Assembly (NCBI GenBank): GCA_029298735.1
Contig: JANSLP010000048.1
Location: 1 to 64,000 of the forward strand
Direction: 5' to 3'
DNA length: 64,000 bases
DNA from: Ophiostoma sp. CBS 140.51
Taxonomy: Eukaryota > Ascomycota > Sordariomycetes > Ophiostomatales > Ophiostomataceae
Part shown: one piece after another, positions 22,907 through 33,186 of the stretch
Position numbering within the stretch: position 1 is the first letter of the stretch
Layout: each line of letters begins with the position of its first letter
Made by a program: the position numbers and the translations under genes
Notes under the pieces: model-generated
Database searches by the model: none
What the model was told of the DNA's origin: nothing
The model's input: only the letters and a program-made list of their open reading frames with translations

Positions 22907-23489
22907 TTACACTACTCCCGTCACCTCTGACCTCCGCGACGGCCACGGATACGCTGGCGGCAGCGGCGGCGTCGGTGTGTACCCGGGAGGCAACGGCTGA
23001 ATCCACGGCGTGATGGTGGCGACGCACTCGGAGATGTAGGTGGTGCTGTCGGGTCCGGTGTTTGTGGGTGCTTTCCAGACGGTCTTGCAGCGTTGGCTAT
23101 TTTCGTCTTCACAGGCGAGTGCTGGAGGACAAGGAATGGACTGAGTAATGGTGGGGAAGACGGAGCACACGTTGGTGTTGGCGACGATGGTGGTCGTTGC
23201 AGGCTCGGCCTGGGTGACGGTGACGGTGCAGTTGCCGGAGGGGGTTGGCGTTGGAGTCGCTGTGGGCGCAGCGGTCGGCGTCGTGCACCGCGGCTTGCCA
23301 CAGACACCTTGGGTATAGACGGTCGATGTAAAGCAGGGCGGACAGGCCGGCACAGGGACGTACGTAGGGACAGTGGATGCGGCCGCGAGCGAGAAACTGG
23401 GCTGTTAGTGGGAGAAATGAATAAATCAACGGAAACATTGTGACGTACCCCGAGGCCAGCACAACAAGTGCTAGTTTCATAATCACCAT
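22907..23489 (-). CDS. Small secreted Thr/Pro- and Cys-rich protein, two exons
   Basis: Exon 1 is 23489-23449, the intron 23448-23397 (52 nt, GTACGT donor, CTAAC branch, CCCAG acceptor) and exon 2 23396-22907, giving 176 aa. Splicing joins LALVVLASG to FSLAAAST, a good signal peptide. The start may be M1 or M4. The mature part has paired cysteines (ACPPC, CGKPRC), a Thr/Pro linker and an even set of further Cys, then a Pro-rich tail. This layout resembles wall-associated or effector-like fungal proteins, but I recognise no named domain. The unspliced frame would stop inside the intron, which supports the model. Function is unknown. Confidence 0.72.
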
Positions 23490-25534
23490 GTTGTCGGCGG
23501 AGAAAATGAAGGATTGTCACGATCCTGTTGACGACTGCTGACGACTGTTGACGACCTATGATGTTTCTGGCAAGAATGGCTTCATCCTCTTCCATTGTCA
23601 CGATTTCGTCCGTCCGTCTTCATCCTTCCCCGTCCTACTCCCCTATTCTCTACTTTCTCTTGCCTCCCTATCAGTCGACACGACATCGCCAAGGCTTGGT
23701 TAATATCGACATCCTCTACATGTTTTGTCTGTCCGCCGTTCGTTTGGCTAAATCGAGTTGTCAGCGTGAGGCGACAGCCATCTCCCTCGTCTCCTCGTCT
23801 TCTCGTCTCCTGCATCCTAGATCTAGCTCTCCTTTTCGTATTCGTTTTCATATCTTTTGGGTTTCGTCTTTTGATTTTCAATCATTTTTGATCGTTGATG
23901 GTTAACTTTGATTTTCATTTTGTCATCAGAGGTTGCGTAGAATCAATTTTCCCGATTACAAACGCTGTTTTGCGTAGGAAAACGTGAAAAAAGGGGTACA
24001 GAGTGTAGAAGGCCTCCGCTAAATTGACCCGGACAGTGCAAAGAAAATGACGAAAAACACGGTCTGCTGTCCGTGTCCGCTTCCGTTTTTGTATTGATTT
24101 CCAACCTCACTGCCACCAGAAACACGGCCAGGCCACCGGTGCCTGATTTATGACCAACTGGAGCGGCAGCCATCCGCAGGACACGGCAGGAAACGGGGCC
24201 CACACGGCACTAATACGAAAACGACGACTAACACAACTAACACGATTTTAGGGAGCAAGGGGAGCTAACGGAGAGACGGCGGAATAACGCGTAAAGCAAA
24301 GTGGAAGGAGGCTCTGATGTCGTCAAGGAGAGGAAGCAGAAAGTGGATCCACTTCGGCGTTGTGAATTCTGGCGCAAGTCCGAGCGACCATCCCGTCTGA
24401 TGGGCGTATTGGGATGCATTGTAGGGCGCTCAGCACCTTATTCCCACGCCAAACCAGCCTTGGACGGGGTTAGTGTGCACGCACTGGGGCACGCCTTCCT
24501 TGTTTGACGTCTGCCACTTCCTACCTACCAAAATGGATAGAATGTTGTTCCGCCGTGCCTTCGGGGCCTCTTCGCACTTTCCTCTCACTTGTGCGGCATG
24601 TTTGTGTGCACTTTCCGCACTTATTTACGGCTCTCTATTGGCCTCCTTCCTCACTACAATGGTCCTCCAACGTATTACGTACGCCAACAGCACTGTTCAT
24701 GACATGCAAACGTACCTTGACGCTTGTTTCTGGTCTTCTCGTTGGCCCTCGTTGACCCTCTTTTGCTTCCGTCTACAACACCATACAACACCCCATTTGT
24801 CAGTTCCCTGTCCACCACCATGTACACAACACCCCATCATCGCACCCGGAGTTAGAAGAGCCTCGGACGACGGCTCGTCTTGTTGTCGTCCTTGTCCATG
24901 CCCTGTTGTATTCTTACACGAGTGGAGTATTTTGGAGATACTGCAAGGACGGTCTTTCACTGTTGAGCCGTTTGAGATAATTCACTATGGCTGGGGGTTG
25001 ATGCTCGGCCGTTGACACCCCTGAATTTTCCTTGCCTTGTTTGATTCTTACCGTCTGCTCAGTACTGTAACGAGCTCTGGAACAAGGATCCTAAATTGGG
25101 ACTTTCCTACTCAGTAGGAAGCGAACTTTTCCAGGTAACTTCCGCGCCACGACGGAGGTAACAAGAAAGTAGACCAGCTGGTAATGGTAGATCTTGCCCA
25201 TTGATGATGGTCTATGCACCAGTAAAAGCGAGACCGAGACAGGAGAAGCTATGCAAGACAATGGCAACGGACCTGCTTAGACAAGCAAAACGTAGCTCGA
25301 GTGTAGCTCGATGTAGTCAAACTGGTGAAAAGGTAGAGACAGTAGACAGTCCGTCGAGACATAAATAGGGCCGTCGTCCCATGATTGTGTGGTAGTTCTT
25401 CTCTTGTTTGTTTCCCAGTCTCTTCATCTTCATCTTCTCTTCCCATCCTATCTTGACTACTGTCTTCACTTTCTCCCTCCTCTTTACTATTATCACCACT
25501 TCTTTGAACTTTACCTTCACAGCCTACCTTCACA
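23490..25534. other. Intergenic and aldo/keto reductase promoter
   Basis: No supportable gene. A 180-codon frame (24473-25015) has no recognisable domain. The last 500 bp form the reductase promoter and leader, with a pyrimidine-rich stretch from 25400 to 25534 and a 17-bp palindrome listed separately. Confidence 0.5.
25104..25120. promoter_or_regulatory. 17-bp palindrome upstream of the aldo/keto reductase
   Basis: TTCCTAC-TCA-GTAGGAA is a perfect inverted repeat with a 3-nt spacer, 415 bp before the reductase ATG. The form suits a dimeric regulator such as a Zn2Cys6 factor. No factor can be named from sequence. Confidence 0.4.
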
Positions 25535-26600
25535 ATGGCAGACAAGTACCCCAACCGGCCCCTGATTGTCCTGGGCACTGCCGGTGTATGTTCTTCACCT
25601 ACTTCCTCCCTTTTCTTCTTACTCTTCATTGTCACATAATTTACTGACACTTATCTTTCTCCTCATCTAGATCGGCGACTCAAGCATCGACCCGGAGCTG
25701 CTCCTCGACACGCCCGAGCAGCTGGGCCCCTTTTTGGACGAGTTCTACAACCGCGGCTACCGCGTCATTGACACGGCCCGCAACTACCCTCCCGGTGCCC
25801 CTGCGACGGCCGAGCCGCGTATTGCCCGCCACAACACTGACGGCCGTTTTGTCGTGGACACAAAGGTGTTTTCGTTTACGCCGGGTGACCACAACGAGGA
25901 AGGGTTGGCCAAGAGCATTGACGGCTCGCTGGCGGTGCTGGGCGGGCACCCCATCAATGTCGAGTACCTCCATGTGCCGGAGCGCACGACGCCGTTTGCC
26001 GACACTCTGGCCGCCATGGATAAATACCAAAAAGAAGGAAAATTCAAGAAGCTCGGCATCTCCAACTACCCGCCCGAAGAGGTGCAGCAACTTTTGAGTA
26101 TCGCTCAAGAAAAGGGTTATGTGGCGCCCTCTGTCTTCCAGGGCTGCTACAATCCTATCTCGCGCGATATCGAGAAGGATCTTTTCCCTATTCTGAGGGC
26201 AAACAATGTGTCGTTCTATGCCTACAGCCCCGCGGCCGGCGGCATCTTCAGCGACAAGAAGCGCCCCGGCAACCGGTTCGAGTCGTCGGGTATGGTGGGC
26301 ACCATCTACACGAGCATGTACAAGCGGCCGTCGATCGAGGCCGCTGTCGAGCGCGTGCGCAAGGTGGCCCGCGAGTACAACGTGCCCGGCCACGACGCCA
26401 GTCTGCGCTGGACCGTCTACCACAGCCAGCTGTCGGGCGAGCACGGCGATGCAGTGATTGTGGGCGCATCGAACCTCGAGCAGCTCAAGAAGAACCTGGA
26501 TGCGATTGAGGCGGGCCCGCTGCCGCAGGCCGTCGTGGATGCAGTGAATGCGGTCAATGATTCGATTAACGACGAGGACAAGCAGCAGTACAAGTTTTAG
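25535..26600 (+). CDS. Aldo/keto reductase (NADPH-dependent oxidoreductase)
   Basis: Two exons, 25535-25585 and 26671 less 1000, that is 25671-26600, flank an 85-nt intron (25586-25670, GTATGT donor, TCTAG acceptor). The protein has 326 aa. Splicing joins LIVLGTAG to IGDSSIDP. The catalytic tetrad can be read: Asp and Tyr in IDTARNY, Lys in VVDTKVF, and His in EYLHVPE. The later SNYPPEEVQ and GCYNPISRDIE blocks and the C-terminal VIVGASNLEQLKKNLDAIE segment match (beta/alpha)8-barrel reductases. The order and spacing resemble the AKR7 (aflatoxin aldehyde reductase-like) group. It reduces aldehydes or ketones with NADPH. The physiological substrate is unknown, and no neighbouring genes suggest a pathway. 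The ATG context is strong (CACAATGG). Confidence 0.9.
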
Positions 26601-26856
26601 GAGCCTGCGAAGCAGATGACCTCTGCTTCCGGGTGGGCAGGTAGGGGAAGCGGAGGATACATTTACCCTTCTCAACTTATCATCTCTTCGCCTCCGGGAA
26701 GGCCGGCGGGGGGAGGCGGAGGATCCTATCCCAAACGAATGCAAATCGAGGTAGTGGAAATGAAATAGCGAATTACCTGAATATGTTTGAGTGTCCTTTG
26801 CTGTCTGTCTGTTTGTATGTCTGTCATTCTGTCTTTCTGGATTGCTGTTTGTTGTA

Positions 26857-26959
26857 TTGCTGTCTTGCTGTCTTGCTGTCTTGCTGTCTTGCTGTCTTGC
26901 TGTCTTGCTGTCTTGCTGTCTTGCTGTCTTGCTGTCTTGCTGTCTTGCTGTCTTGCTGT
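26857..26959 (+). repeat. 8-bp minisatellite, about 13 copies
   Basis: CTTGCTGT is repeated head to tail about 13 times with almost no variation, 260 bp past the reductase stop codon. The eight-base period keeps all frames open in places, so it produces spurious low-complexity ORFs on both strands. Confidence 0.92.
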
Positions 26960-27152
26960 ACATAGATACGACGTATTGACGTTGGCGTTGACGTTGAATT
27001 GACTGACGTTGAATTGATGACTGTTCTTGATGCTGACAGATCGTGCTGACAACCTTGGTGCATGCAAGGCAAGAGCAAGTTTGGAAGCAAGCTCGCCGCA
27101 CGGAAAGAGCGCCGACGACCTGTCACTGCTGCGACACTGATAGCATGGCTGG

Positions 27153-27260
27153 CCAATGAGAAGGGACAAACCTCTACAGAGACCCACCCAAGCTCACCTC
27201 TCCCATCGCTCCCCAAGCACTGCAGCTAGAAACGGCAGGTGCCAATTGGCTGGTCATTGG
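27153..27260. promoter_or_regulatory. CCAAT-box cluster upstream of the M20 peptidase
   Basis: Four CCAAT or inverse ATTGG pentamers fall at 27153, 27242, 27245 and 27256. Three lie within 19 bp, about 210-230 bp before the ATG. This is the usual distance for binding of the fungal CCAAT (HAP/AnCF) complex. Confidence 0.5.
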
Positions 27261-27469
27261 CTGCACTTGCCGACTTGCGTCTCACACCTACATACAGTCC
27301 ATTCACAATTTCATCCTTCTCACGGAAAGTACGCCGTATTTCATCATCGCTCTTTCCCATTCTGTGTTTTTGGTTCTCTTTCCTTTTCTCATAAACGCAA
27401 CTGCAACTGGGTGAACTCAACCATCCCTGTCTTTCTCCTCCTCCTTTTCTTTCCTCACCTCCCCATACA

Positions 27470-28756
27470 ATGCGCCTTCTCCCCAGCCTCCTGGTGGCCG
27501 GCATCGGTGCATCGGCGTTTGTTCTGGCCGAGCAGCAGCCTCTTGGCGGTGCACACGTCGAGGCTGTCAATACACACGCCCCCTCAACGCCCTCTTACCG
27601 CGACGACCTTCTCGCCCTACACAAGGGACTCATCGAGACCTCTTCGCAAAGCGGCGCCGAGGGCAACGTCGGCGACTGGCTCATCGACTATTTGCACCGC
27701 CGACAGTACAAGACGTTCAAGCAGCAGGTGGCTACACGCGACAACACGGGCAAGAATGGCCGCTTCAACGTGATTGCCTGGATCGACGGGGGCGAGGATG
27801 ACGAAGGTGACAATGGCGACGGCGACGACACGCTCGCCGCTCTGACGGTGCACCCCCTCCCGCCTGTGTTGATTACCTCCCACATTGATGTCGTTCCGCC
27901 ACACATTCCGTACTCGATCGACGACGATACGCCGACCGACTCGACCGTCATCCACGGCCGCGGCTCCGTCGACGCCAAGGGCAGCGTCGCCGCCCAGATT
28001 ACCGCACTGGAGGAGCTGCGCGCCCAGGACGTCGTGGGTGCCGGCGACGTTTTGTTGGTGTATGTCGTCGGCGAGGAGGACTCTGGCGACGGCATGAAGG
28101 CCTTTTCGGAGCTGTTCCACAGCTACTTCCCCACCTGGTTCACGGCCGCCATTTTCGGGGAGCCCACAGACAACAAGCTCGCTTGTGGCCACAAGGGTAT
28201 TCTGGGGTGCACGGTCTCGGCCACGGGCAAAGCCGGTCACTCGGGCTACCCGTGGCTCGGCAAGTCGGCCAACGATGCTCTTGTGCGCGGTCTGGTCGCC
28301 CTCATCGACGCCGATTTAGGGTCAAGCGCCATCTTTGGCAACACCACCGTCAACCTAGGCTTGATTTCGGGCGGTGTGGCGGCCAATGTGATCCCGGCAG
28401 CGGCGGAAGCCAAGATGGCAGTGCGTGTCGCGCTGGGCCCTCAGGCCACGGGCCATGACGAGGTGCGCTCGCGCATGGAGGCCGCGCTCTCTAGTGTGGA
28501 CAAGGATCTCACACTCTCCTGCAGCCAAGGCTACGGTGTGGTCGAGTGTGACTGCTCGGTGGAAGGGTTCGCCAACATTACCGTCAACTACGGCACGGAC
28601 GTGCCCAACCTGGCTGGCGACCACACTCGCTACCTGTACGGCCCCGGCGACATTCTGGTGGCCCACGGAGACAAGGAGGCGCTGACGGTGGCGTCGCTGG
28701 AGAAGGCGGTGGTTGATTTCCAGAAACTGATCAAGCATGCTTTGAAGAGGGATTAA
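27470..28756 (+). CDS. Secreted M20-family zinc carboxypeptidase
   Basis: A single exon of 428 aa with a signal peptide ending near residue 20 (FVLAEQQ). The M20 zinc site is complete: His138 in SHIDVVPP with Asp140 as the helper acid, bridging Asp168 in RGSVDAKG, the catalytic/ligand pair Glu202-Glu203 in GEEDSGD, Glu231 in FGEPTDNK, and His399 in the closing ILVAHGDKE. The lid/dimerisation domain lies between about 240 and 350 and includes GKAGHSGYPWLGKSAND. The enzyme would trim C-terminal residues from peptides or deacylate amino acids outside the cell or in the vacuole. Substrate choice within the family (carboxypeptidase or aminoacylase) cannot be fixed here. Confidence 0.92.
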   Translation: MRLLPSLLVAGIGASAFVLAEQQPLGGAHVEAVNTHAPSTPSYRDDLLALHKGLIETSSQSGAEGNVGDWLIDYLHRRQYKTFKQQVATRDNTGKNGRFNVIAWIDGGEDDEGDNGDGDDTLAALTVHPLPPVLITSHIDVVPPHIPYSIDDDTPTDSTVIHGRGSVDAKGSVAAQITALEELRAQDVVGAGDVLLVYVVGEEDSGDGMKAFSELFHSYFPTWFTAAIFGEPTDNKLACGHKGILGCTVSATGKAGHSGYPWLGKSANDALVRGLVALIDADLGSSAIFGNTTVNLGLISGGVAANVIPAAAEAKMAVRVALGPQATGHDEVRSRMEAALSSVDKDLTLSCSQGYGVVECDCSVEGFANITVNYGTDVPNLAGDHTRYLYGPGDILVAHGDKEALTVASLEKAVVDFQKLIKHALKRD

Positions 28757-29155
28757 CCCGAACGAAGTGAGGGCAGACGAGCGAAGCAAGGTTAAAAGAT
28801 AACGAGCGTAGCGAGGACGCAAAAGCGAGGATACAAAGTACATAATGAGCATGAGAACAATATAAAGTAATTGGATATTTTAAGCGCTCTTCTTTATTCT
28901 AAACCACACTATCCTACACTGGTGTTGAAACCCTGGGTATACCAAACTCAAAACCAAAAACTTGCTGCCACTTTCCTTTCCTTGTGGCGGACAAATGGAG
29001 ATCAAAATAAGAATACAAATGCCGAGACTCCTCGCCCGAGTTTTAAAAAGACAGGAGTAAAAGTACAACAATAAAACAATAATAGTACAGACAGTAAGAG
29101 AATAGTACTTGCGACATGCACACGATAATAACAAAAAAACCATTCGTGACTCCAC
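28757..29155. other. Convergent intergenic region
   Basis: 3' flank of the M20 peptidase and of the minus-strand gene that follows. AT-rich, no gene seen. Confidence 0.6.
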
Positions 29156-29791
29156 CTACTGCAAGAGCTGCTCCGACACGTTGATGCCAGAGCGGGCATG
29201 TTTCCGGTTGACCCGCCGCATGAAAGCCTCGGCAGAGAAGGAATTAGAAGTGTTGCTGGGAGCACCTTGGCAACTGCCGCTGGCACTCTGAGGCTGCACC
29301 GCGGGCGAGATTATCGGCGCGGCCGCCAGCATCACCGCGTGGTGGCTGCGAGGCGTCTTGTTATACGACAGCTCGCCAGCCATTTCTTGCGTGCTGAAAT
29401 CAATCGACGCCAAATGCGCCAGGATGCGGGGGCGCATCGGGCGGACGGGCGCGCAGGGGCACCTGTGACGGCGGTCCAACGTGTGGCGGAGGCACCCAGC
29501 ACTTCTAGAGGAGGGGGAGGAGGGGATGGCTCTGGGGAAGTGTGTGGACCTGCGGGCGGAAGACTCCCGCTTGATAATGGCCGACTGTCGCGGCGGGCTC
29601 TGGGAAGGCGACGTGAAGGCAGTCGATGTGACGGCAGGCGTCGTGACAGGAGACGGCTCGCGGACAGTGTCGCTGGCAGTGTCGCTAGCAGTGTCGCTCG
29701 AGTCTTCCGTAAAGAGGGGGAGTTCGTAGAGGTGAATGGCCTCGGCCGAGGTGCTCCGCATGAGCTTGGGCTGTTCCTCTTTGATGGTCAT
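29156..29791 (-). CDS. Hypothetical Ser/Thr-rich protein
   Basis: One open frame of 211 aa from an ATG in good context. It opens MTIKEEQPKLMRSTSAEAIH and has an SDTA repeat near residue 31, a long Ser/Thr/Pro stretch, a short Cys/Arg-rich segment (CLRHTLDRRHRCPC) and a more ordered part around LAHLASIDFSTQEMAGELSY. No domain is recognised. The opposite strand is also open over this stretch, so coding status rests on the start context and acidic-then-ordered composition. An intron over the Cys/Arg-rich part is possible. Presumably cytosolic or nuclear, since no signal peptide is seen. Confidence 0.45.
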   Translation of the reverse strand: MTIKEEQPKLMRSTSAEAIHLYELPLFTEDSSDTASDTASDTVREPSPVTTPAVTSTAFTSPSQSPPRQSAIIKRESSARRSTHFPRAIPSSPSSRSAGCLRHTLDRRHRCPCAPVRPMRPRILAHLASIDFSTQEMAGELSYNKTPRSHHAVMLAAAPIISPAVQPQSASGSCQGAPSNTSNSFSAEAFMRRVNRKHARSGINVSEQLLQ

Positions 29792-30506
29792 TCTGAATAA
29801 GACTGTGCGGGAGATGTTAATATTGATAAAAGTGTGTGAAGAGGGTGATGATACTTGAGAGTCGAGATAATGATTGACGTTGTTTGTTTGCGAATAATTG
29901 CGAATTGCGAAGAAGGGAGGTGAATAGCAGGGGAAACAATTGTTCGATAACGAGATGTATGGGAGTAAAGGAAGGAAAGAGGGAAAACGAGAGGGACGGA
30001 AGGAGCGAACCTTCCTTCTCTACATAGAAAGAGTTGTCACAGAAACCTTACATGACACACACTGAACCTTGTTTCGCGATACTTTGCGAATGTATCTCGA
30101 TGACTCTTGGTGCTGGATGAACGACTGTAGTTGGATGGCCGTGTAAGCTTTAGCCTCTGATTGGTCCGTTTCCAAAGCTTGCCAACCAAAGTAAAGTTCA
30201 CCCCCAAAACGAGGTCTGCGCGCTACACAACGCAAAAAATCAAAGGAAGACACAAGATGAATTTGAACATTATGCATGCACATGCTTGGAGATGGAGAAG
30301 TGAAAAATTGCAGTTTGACATTAGAGTTCGCGGATATGCTTTGTTGAGACGATGTTTTCATCACCACGAAATAGTGTACAATAAACAGTTATGGTTAAAC
30401 AGTTATTTTTCTATCTAAATTATATTGTTAAAAGAGATCTACCTTTCCTCAGATGAAGCGCTAGGCCCGGTCGCCTTTGCACGCCGATGCGTGATCTGAG
30501 TGATAT
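29792..30506. other. Intergenic
   Basis: 5' flank of the minus-strand gene at 29156-29791 and 3' flank of the next. Nothing coding seen. Confidence 0.55.
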
Positions 30507-31115
30507 TTATGCTCCCCGAAGAATATCTCCATCCGTATTGAGCACCATTGAACACTGTCCCCGGTGTTGAAGTCGAAGTTGAGGCTGCAGCTGAGGCTGG
30601 AATTGGATGGAGTTCATTGTCAGCACGACCGACTCGGGCCTTTCTTGGGGTTGTGCCCGTTCTGGTTCCTGAGCTGGGAGTGGAGGTGGAGGCGGATGTG
30701 GAGGCCCTGGCTGGGGAGGCGTTGGTGGAGGTGTGGGCGGAGGAGGAGGTATGGGGAAGTCAAAGTCAGGGGGAATCGCTATATTTTCTCTGTCGTCTTC
30801 ACCCACTATGGGCTCTGGTTGTGCCAGCGCCACAATCCACGGGTCCAGCGGCTCGTGGGCCATATCGATAAACAAAATGGTGAGTAGGCACGTCACCTCG
30901 GGCATAAAGAAGAACATGCCTGCAGTCTCAATCCATATGCTTCGACGAAGACGAATGGTGATCAATGTATTGTTTCGTGCGTCGAAAAACTGCGGATACT
31001 GGATCGAGTTTCGTAAGTGGGCCTTGACAATATTGTTAACAAAGCATTCGACGGTGAGGTCAATGGCAAAGTCAAGGAGTGTCCTGAATAGCCAGAAACC
31101 AAAGTCATAGTACAT
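30507..31115 (-). CDS. Hypothetical protein with hydrophobic N-terminal half and polyproline segment
   Basis: One open frame of 202 aa with a good start context (CCCAAAATG). Residues 1-85 are hydrophobic and aromatic (MYYDFGFWLFRTLLDFAI; MFFFMPEVTCLLTILFIDM), with perhaps one or two membrane-associated helices. Residues 105-150 are acidic and then almost pure Pro (DFPIPPPPPTPPPTPPQP). The tail is Gln-rich. I do not recognise the family. It lies on the same strand as the gene at 31435-32592, with a 320-bp gap. Confidence 0.5.
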   Translation of the reverse strand: MYYDFGFWLFRTLLDFAIDLTVECFVNNIVKAHLRNSIQYPQFFDARNNTLITIRLRRSIWIETAGMFFFMPEVTCLLTILFIDMAHEPLDPWIVALAQPEPIVGEDDRENIAIPPDFDFPIPPPPPTPPPTPPQPGPPHPPPPPLPAQEPERAQPQERPESVVLTMNSIQFQPQLQPQLRLQHRGQCSMVLNTDGDILRGA

Positions 31116-31434
31116 TTTGGGTAGGTGTGAGGTGTTATTGTTATGATCAAATGGGAGATGAGAGTATTTTTTGAAGAATTAGTTGAGACTGATCAAATTA
31201 AAAGCGTAAACAATGAAAATTTGATTCTGGAAAGAGGAGGTGCGATTAAATATACTTTGTGATGAGATGGAAAGAGAAATCATGCAAGAGAGAATATTTA
31301 ACATGTCTACGGTTCGTTATACACGAGTGCGGAATATAAAGTTCAGGGCTGTGGCTACGGCTGTTGTAAGGTTTTATGATGACGATGATTAAGTTCGCTA
31401 TAAAAGTTTACAGTGCAAAGAACCAAGCCAGCAA
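31116..31434. other. Intergenic, AT-rich
   Basis: Spacer between two minus-strand genes. Nothing else seen. Confidence 0.6.
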
Positions 31435-32592
31435 CTACTGGGTGGGGGACGACAACAAATCATCTTGGCCTCGACACTGTACAGATGCGTTCCGTATATA
31501 CCAGATATGACGAGTTTGTACGTACTGTTTATTTCCACAACATAACGAACGATAGAGACAAAGGAATGGACCAAAGTCAAAATCATCGGGCAACAGCGAC
31601 TTGAAACCCGTAATGGCAAAGGTCGTGCTGGTCGTGATCATCGGCGGCGTCGTAGCTCTTGCAGGAGCAGGAGCTAGGGCTGCCGCTTTCCCTCTTGGCT
31701 TGGACTTGGGCAGCTCTGGTGCCTTTCCAGGAGGATACAGCTTCTCCATTGTCACGATCCGCTGGTACTCGGGCCCCAGCAGGAGCTTGAGTGCTTGCAC
31801 GGGAAAGTCCTTGATTCTGGCCTGGGCAACGTTTCTGTTGGCGTTCCAGGCGCCCACCACCTTCTGGCTCTGTGTCGTCGTCTTGATAAGGACGAGCGTC
31901 TCTGGGTAGGTGTCGCGTTCCGTCTCGTGCACGCAGTCGATTTTAACAGCATCGGGCTTCTGGTGGATGTGGTAGCGCTGGGGCTTGGTCAGTTGCCGCC
32001 GAAAGACCTGCTTGGTGCCGTCCGACAAGAAATCGTTGACGTGGTAGCACTCGTTGCAGATGCAAGGAATCCGCGGGCGGACGCACGATCCATCGGGATG
32101 GTCCGGTGAGGGGCCAACATTGGCGTCGAGGTAGGCGTCGAAGATCGTGACAAAGAGGCACTGGTGCGGAGAGAGTGTCAGTGGCTGGCCGCTTGCGGCA
32201 GCCTTGACTTCGTCCTTGACAATACCAACAAGGACGCGAAGATACGGCATCCAAAGCTTATCGAAGTTGTTTTTTCTGGCTTTTTTGGCCACCGCCTCAT
32301 CGTCAGGCTGGAGCGTGTTGACGTCGGCGGCAATCTTGGTCGACATGTCCGTGGCAATGTTCAGTGTCTCAGGCGTCCGGAAACCCAAAAGGTGCTTGAG
32401 GAATGCAGCCGGCCAGACATTGTCCAACGCTGCAACAGCTTCAACCTTTATACGTGGAAGTTCGGTGTTGTTCAAGACAAGCGGCAAGGGGTCGTCGACT
32501 AGTAGAGCCGGAGGAGGAATGTCGGAGAGGTTTGCCAGGTGGAAAGAGGATCGTGGGGAAGAAAGGGTGGCGGCTTGTTTTTGAGCACCAAT
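31435..32592 (-). CDS. Orphan C-terminal module of a fungal 2OG-Fe(II) oxygenase-associated protein, 5'-incomplete
   Basis: The frame is open from a TGA at 32593-32595 to the stop at 31435. It has no ATG until 32346, yet the residues before that ATG (for example DIPPPALLVDDPLPL and ELPRIKVEAVAALD) look conserved and coding. The centre holds PCICNECYHVNDFLSDGT, HIHQKP, DCVHETERDTYPETLVLIKT and an AWNANRNVAQ segment. I know this Cys/His pattern from the C-terminal half of fungal hypothetical proteins whose N-terminal half is a prolyl-hydroxylase-like 2OG-Fe(II) oxygenase. No oxygenase domain is visible upstream. Either an upstream exon was missed, or the gene has lost its N-terminal half. The tail after LLPDDFDFGPF is low in similarity and may be read-through of a former intron. 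The family call is from memory of pattern and is moderate. Confidence 0.55.
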   Translation of the reverse strand: MGAQKQAATLSSPRSSFHLANLSDIPPPALLVDDPLPLVLNNTELPRIKVEAVAALDNVWPAAFLKHLLGFRTPETLNIATDMSTKIAADVNTLQPDDEAVAKKARKNNFDKLWMPYLRVLVGIVKDEVKAAASGQPLTLSPHQCLFVTIFDAYLDANVGPSPDHPDGSCVRPRIPCICNECYHVNDFLSDGTKQVFRRQLTKPQRYHIHQKPDAVKIDCVHETERDTYPETLVLIKTTTQSQKVVGAWNANRNVAQARIKDFPVQALKLLLGPEYQRIVTMEKLYPPGKAPELPKSKPRGKAAALAPAPARATTPPMITTSTTFAITGFKSLLPDDFDFGPFLCLYRSLCCGNKQYVQTRHIWYIRNASVQCRGQDDLLSSPTQ

Positions 32593-33186
32593 TCACCACG
32601 GCAGGTCCGTTGGGAAACCTCCAAAAATGGAAAGAAGACAATAGGAAGGTGCAAACAAGACCGTTCGAGCTTAGCTCTCTGACTGTAAATAATTCAATCC
32701 AAACGGAAGTTCCCACCCACTTAACGCGTCCACCCTAAAATAAATCAATTCTGGGGTTCGATGCACACTAACACTAGTGCCTCGGTTTCATGATATCGTA
32801 GCTTTTGATGCGATGCTACGGGCGTCTTCAAGTGTCTCCCAACGTATCGTATGCTAAAAAAACCCAAATATTCAAATATACAATACTAAAGGACTGCCAA
32901 CAAAACAAACTGGCCGATAAGCTGGCACGGGAGAGCTTAAAAAGTTAAGCGGATTTATCGGGTATTATTGTGTTTATAAAAGAGACAAAAAAGAAGAGCA
33001 TCAGGGGTTCAGACTAGAATACTGTCCAACGGTTAAAAGGGCGTGCCATGGTATAGAAAATGACAAATGAAAAAGTAATAAAAAGATACAAAAGAAACAA
33101 AAAGGCCAAAAGAAGCCCAACATGTAAAAAGCTAAATGTACATATCCGTAGAAAGTCGTAAAGTAGACGTCGAAAGTTGACGCCAT
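32593..33186. other. Intergenic, AT-rich
   Basis: It lies between the 5' end of the orphan module and the 3' end of the kinase gene. No further oxygenase-like coding sequence is seen here. Confidence 0.55.

Larger units (their letters stand above)
26601..27469. other. Intergenic: minisatellite, then M20 peptidase promoter
   Basis: No gene. The minus-strand open frames here are translations of the 8-bp minisatellite. The distal half is the promoter of the M20 peptidase gene. Confidence 0.7.

Noticed and set aside
24473..25015. 180-codon plus-strand frame
   Set aside because: Cys/Pro/His-rich but without consistent spacing, signal peptide or known domain.
26726..27216. Minus-strand frames with repeated QQDSKTAR
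   Set aside because: Direct translation of the 8-bp minisatellite. Several frames give similar repeats.
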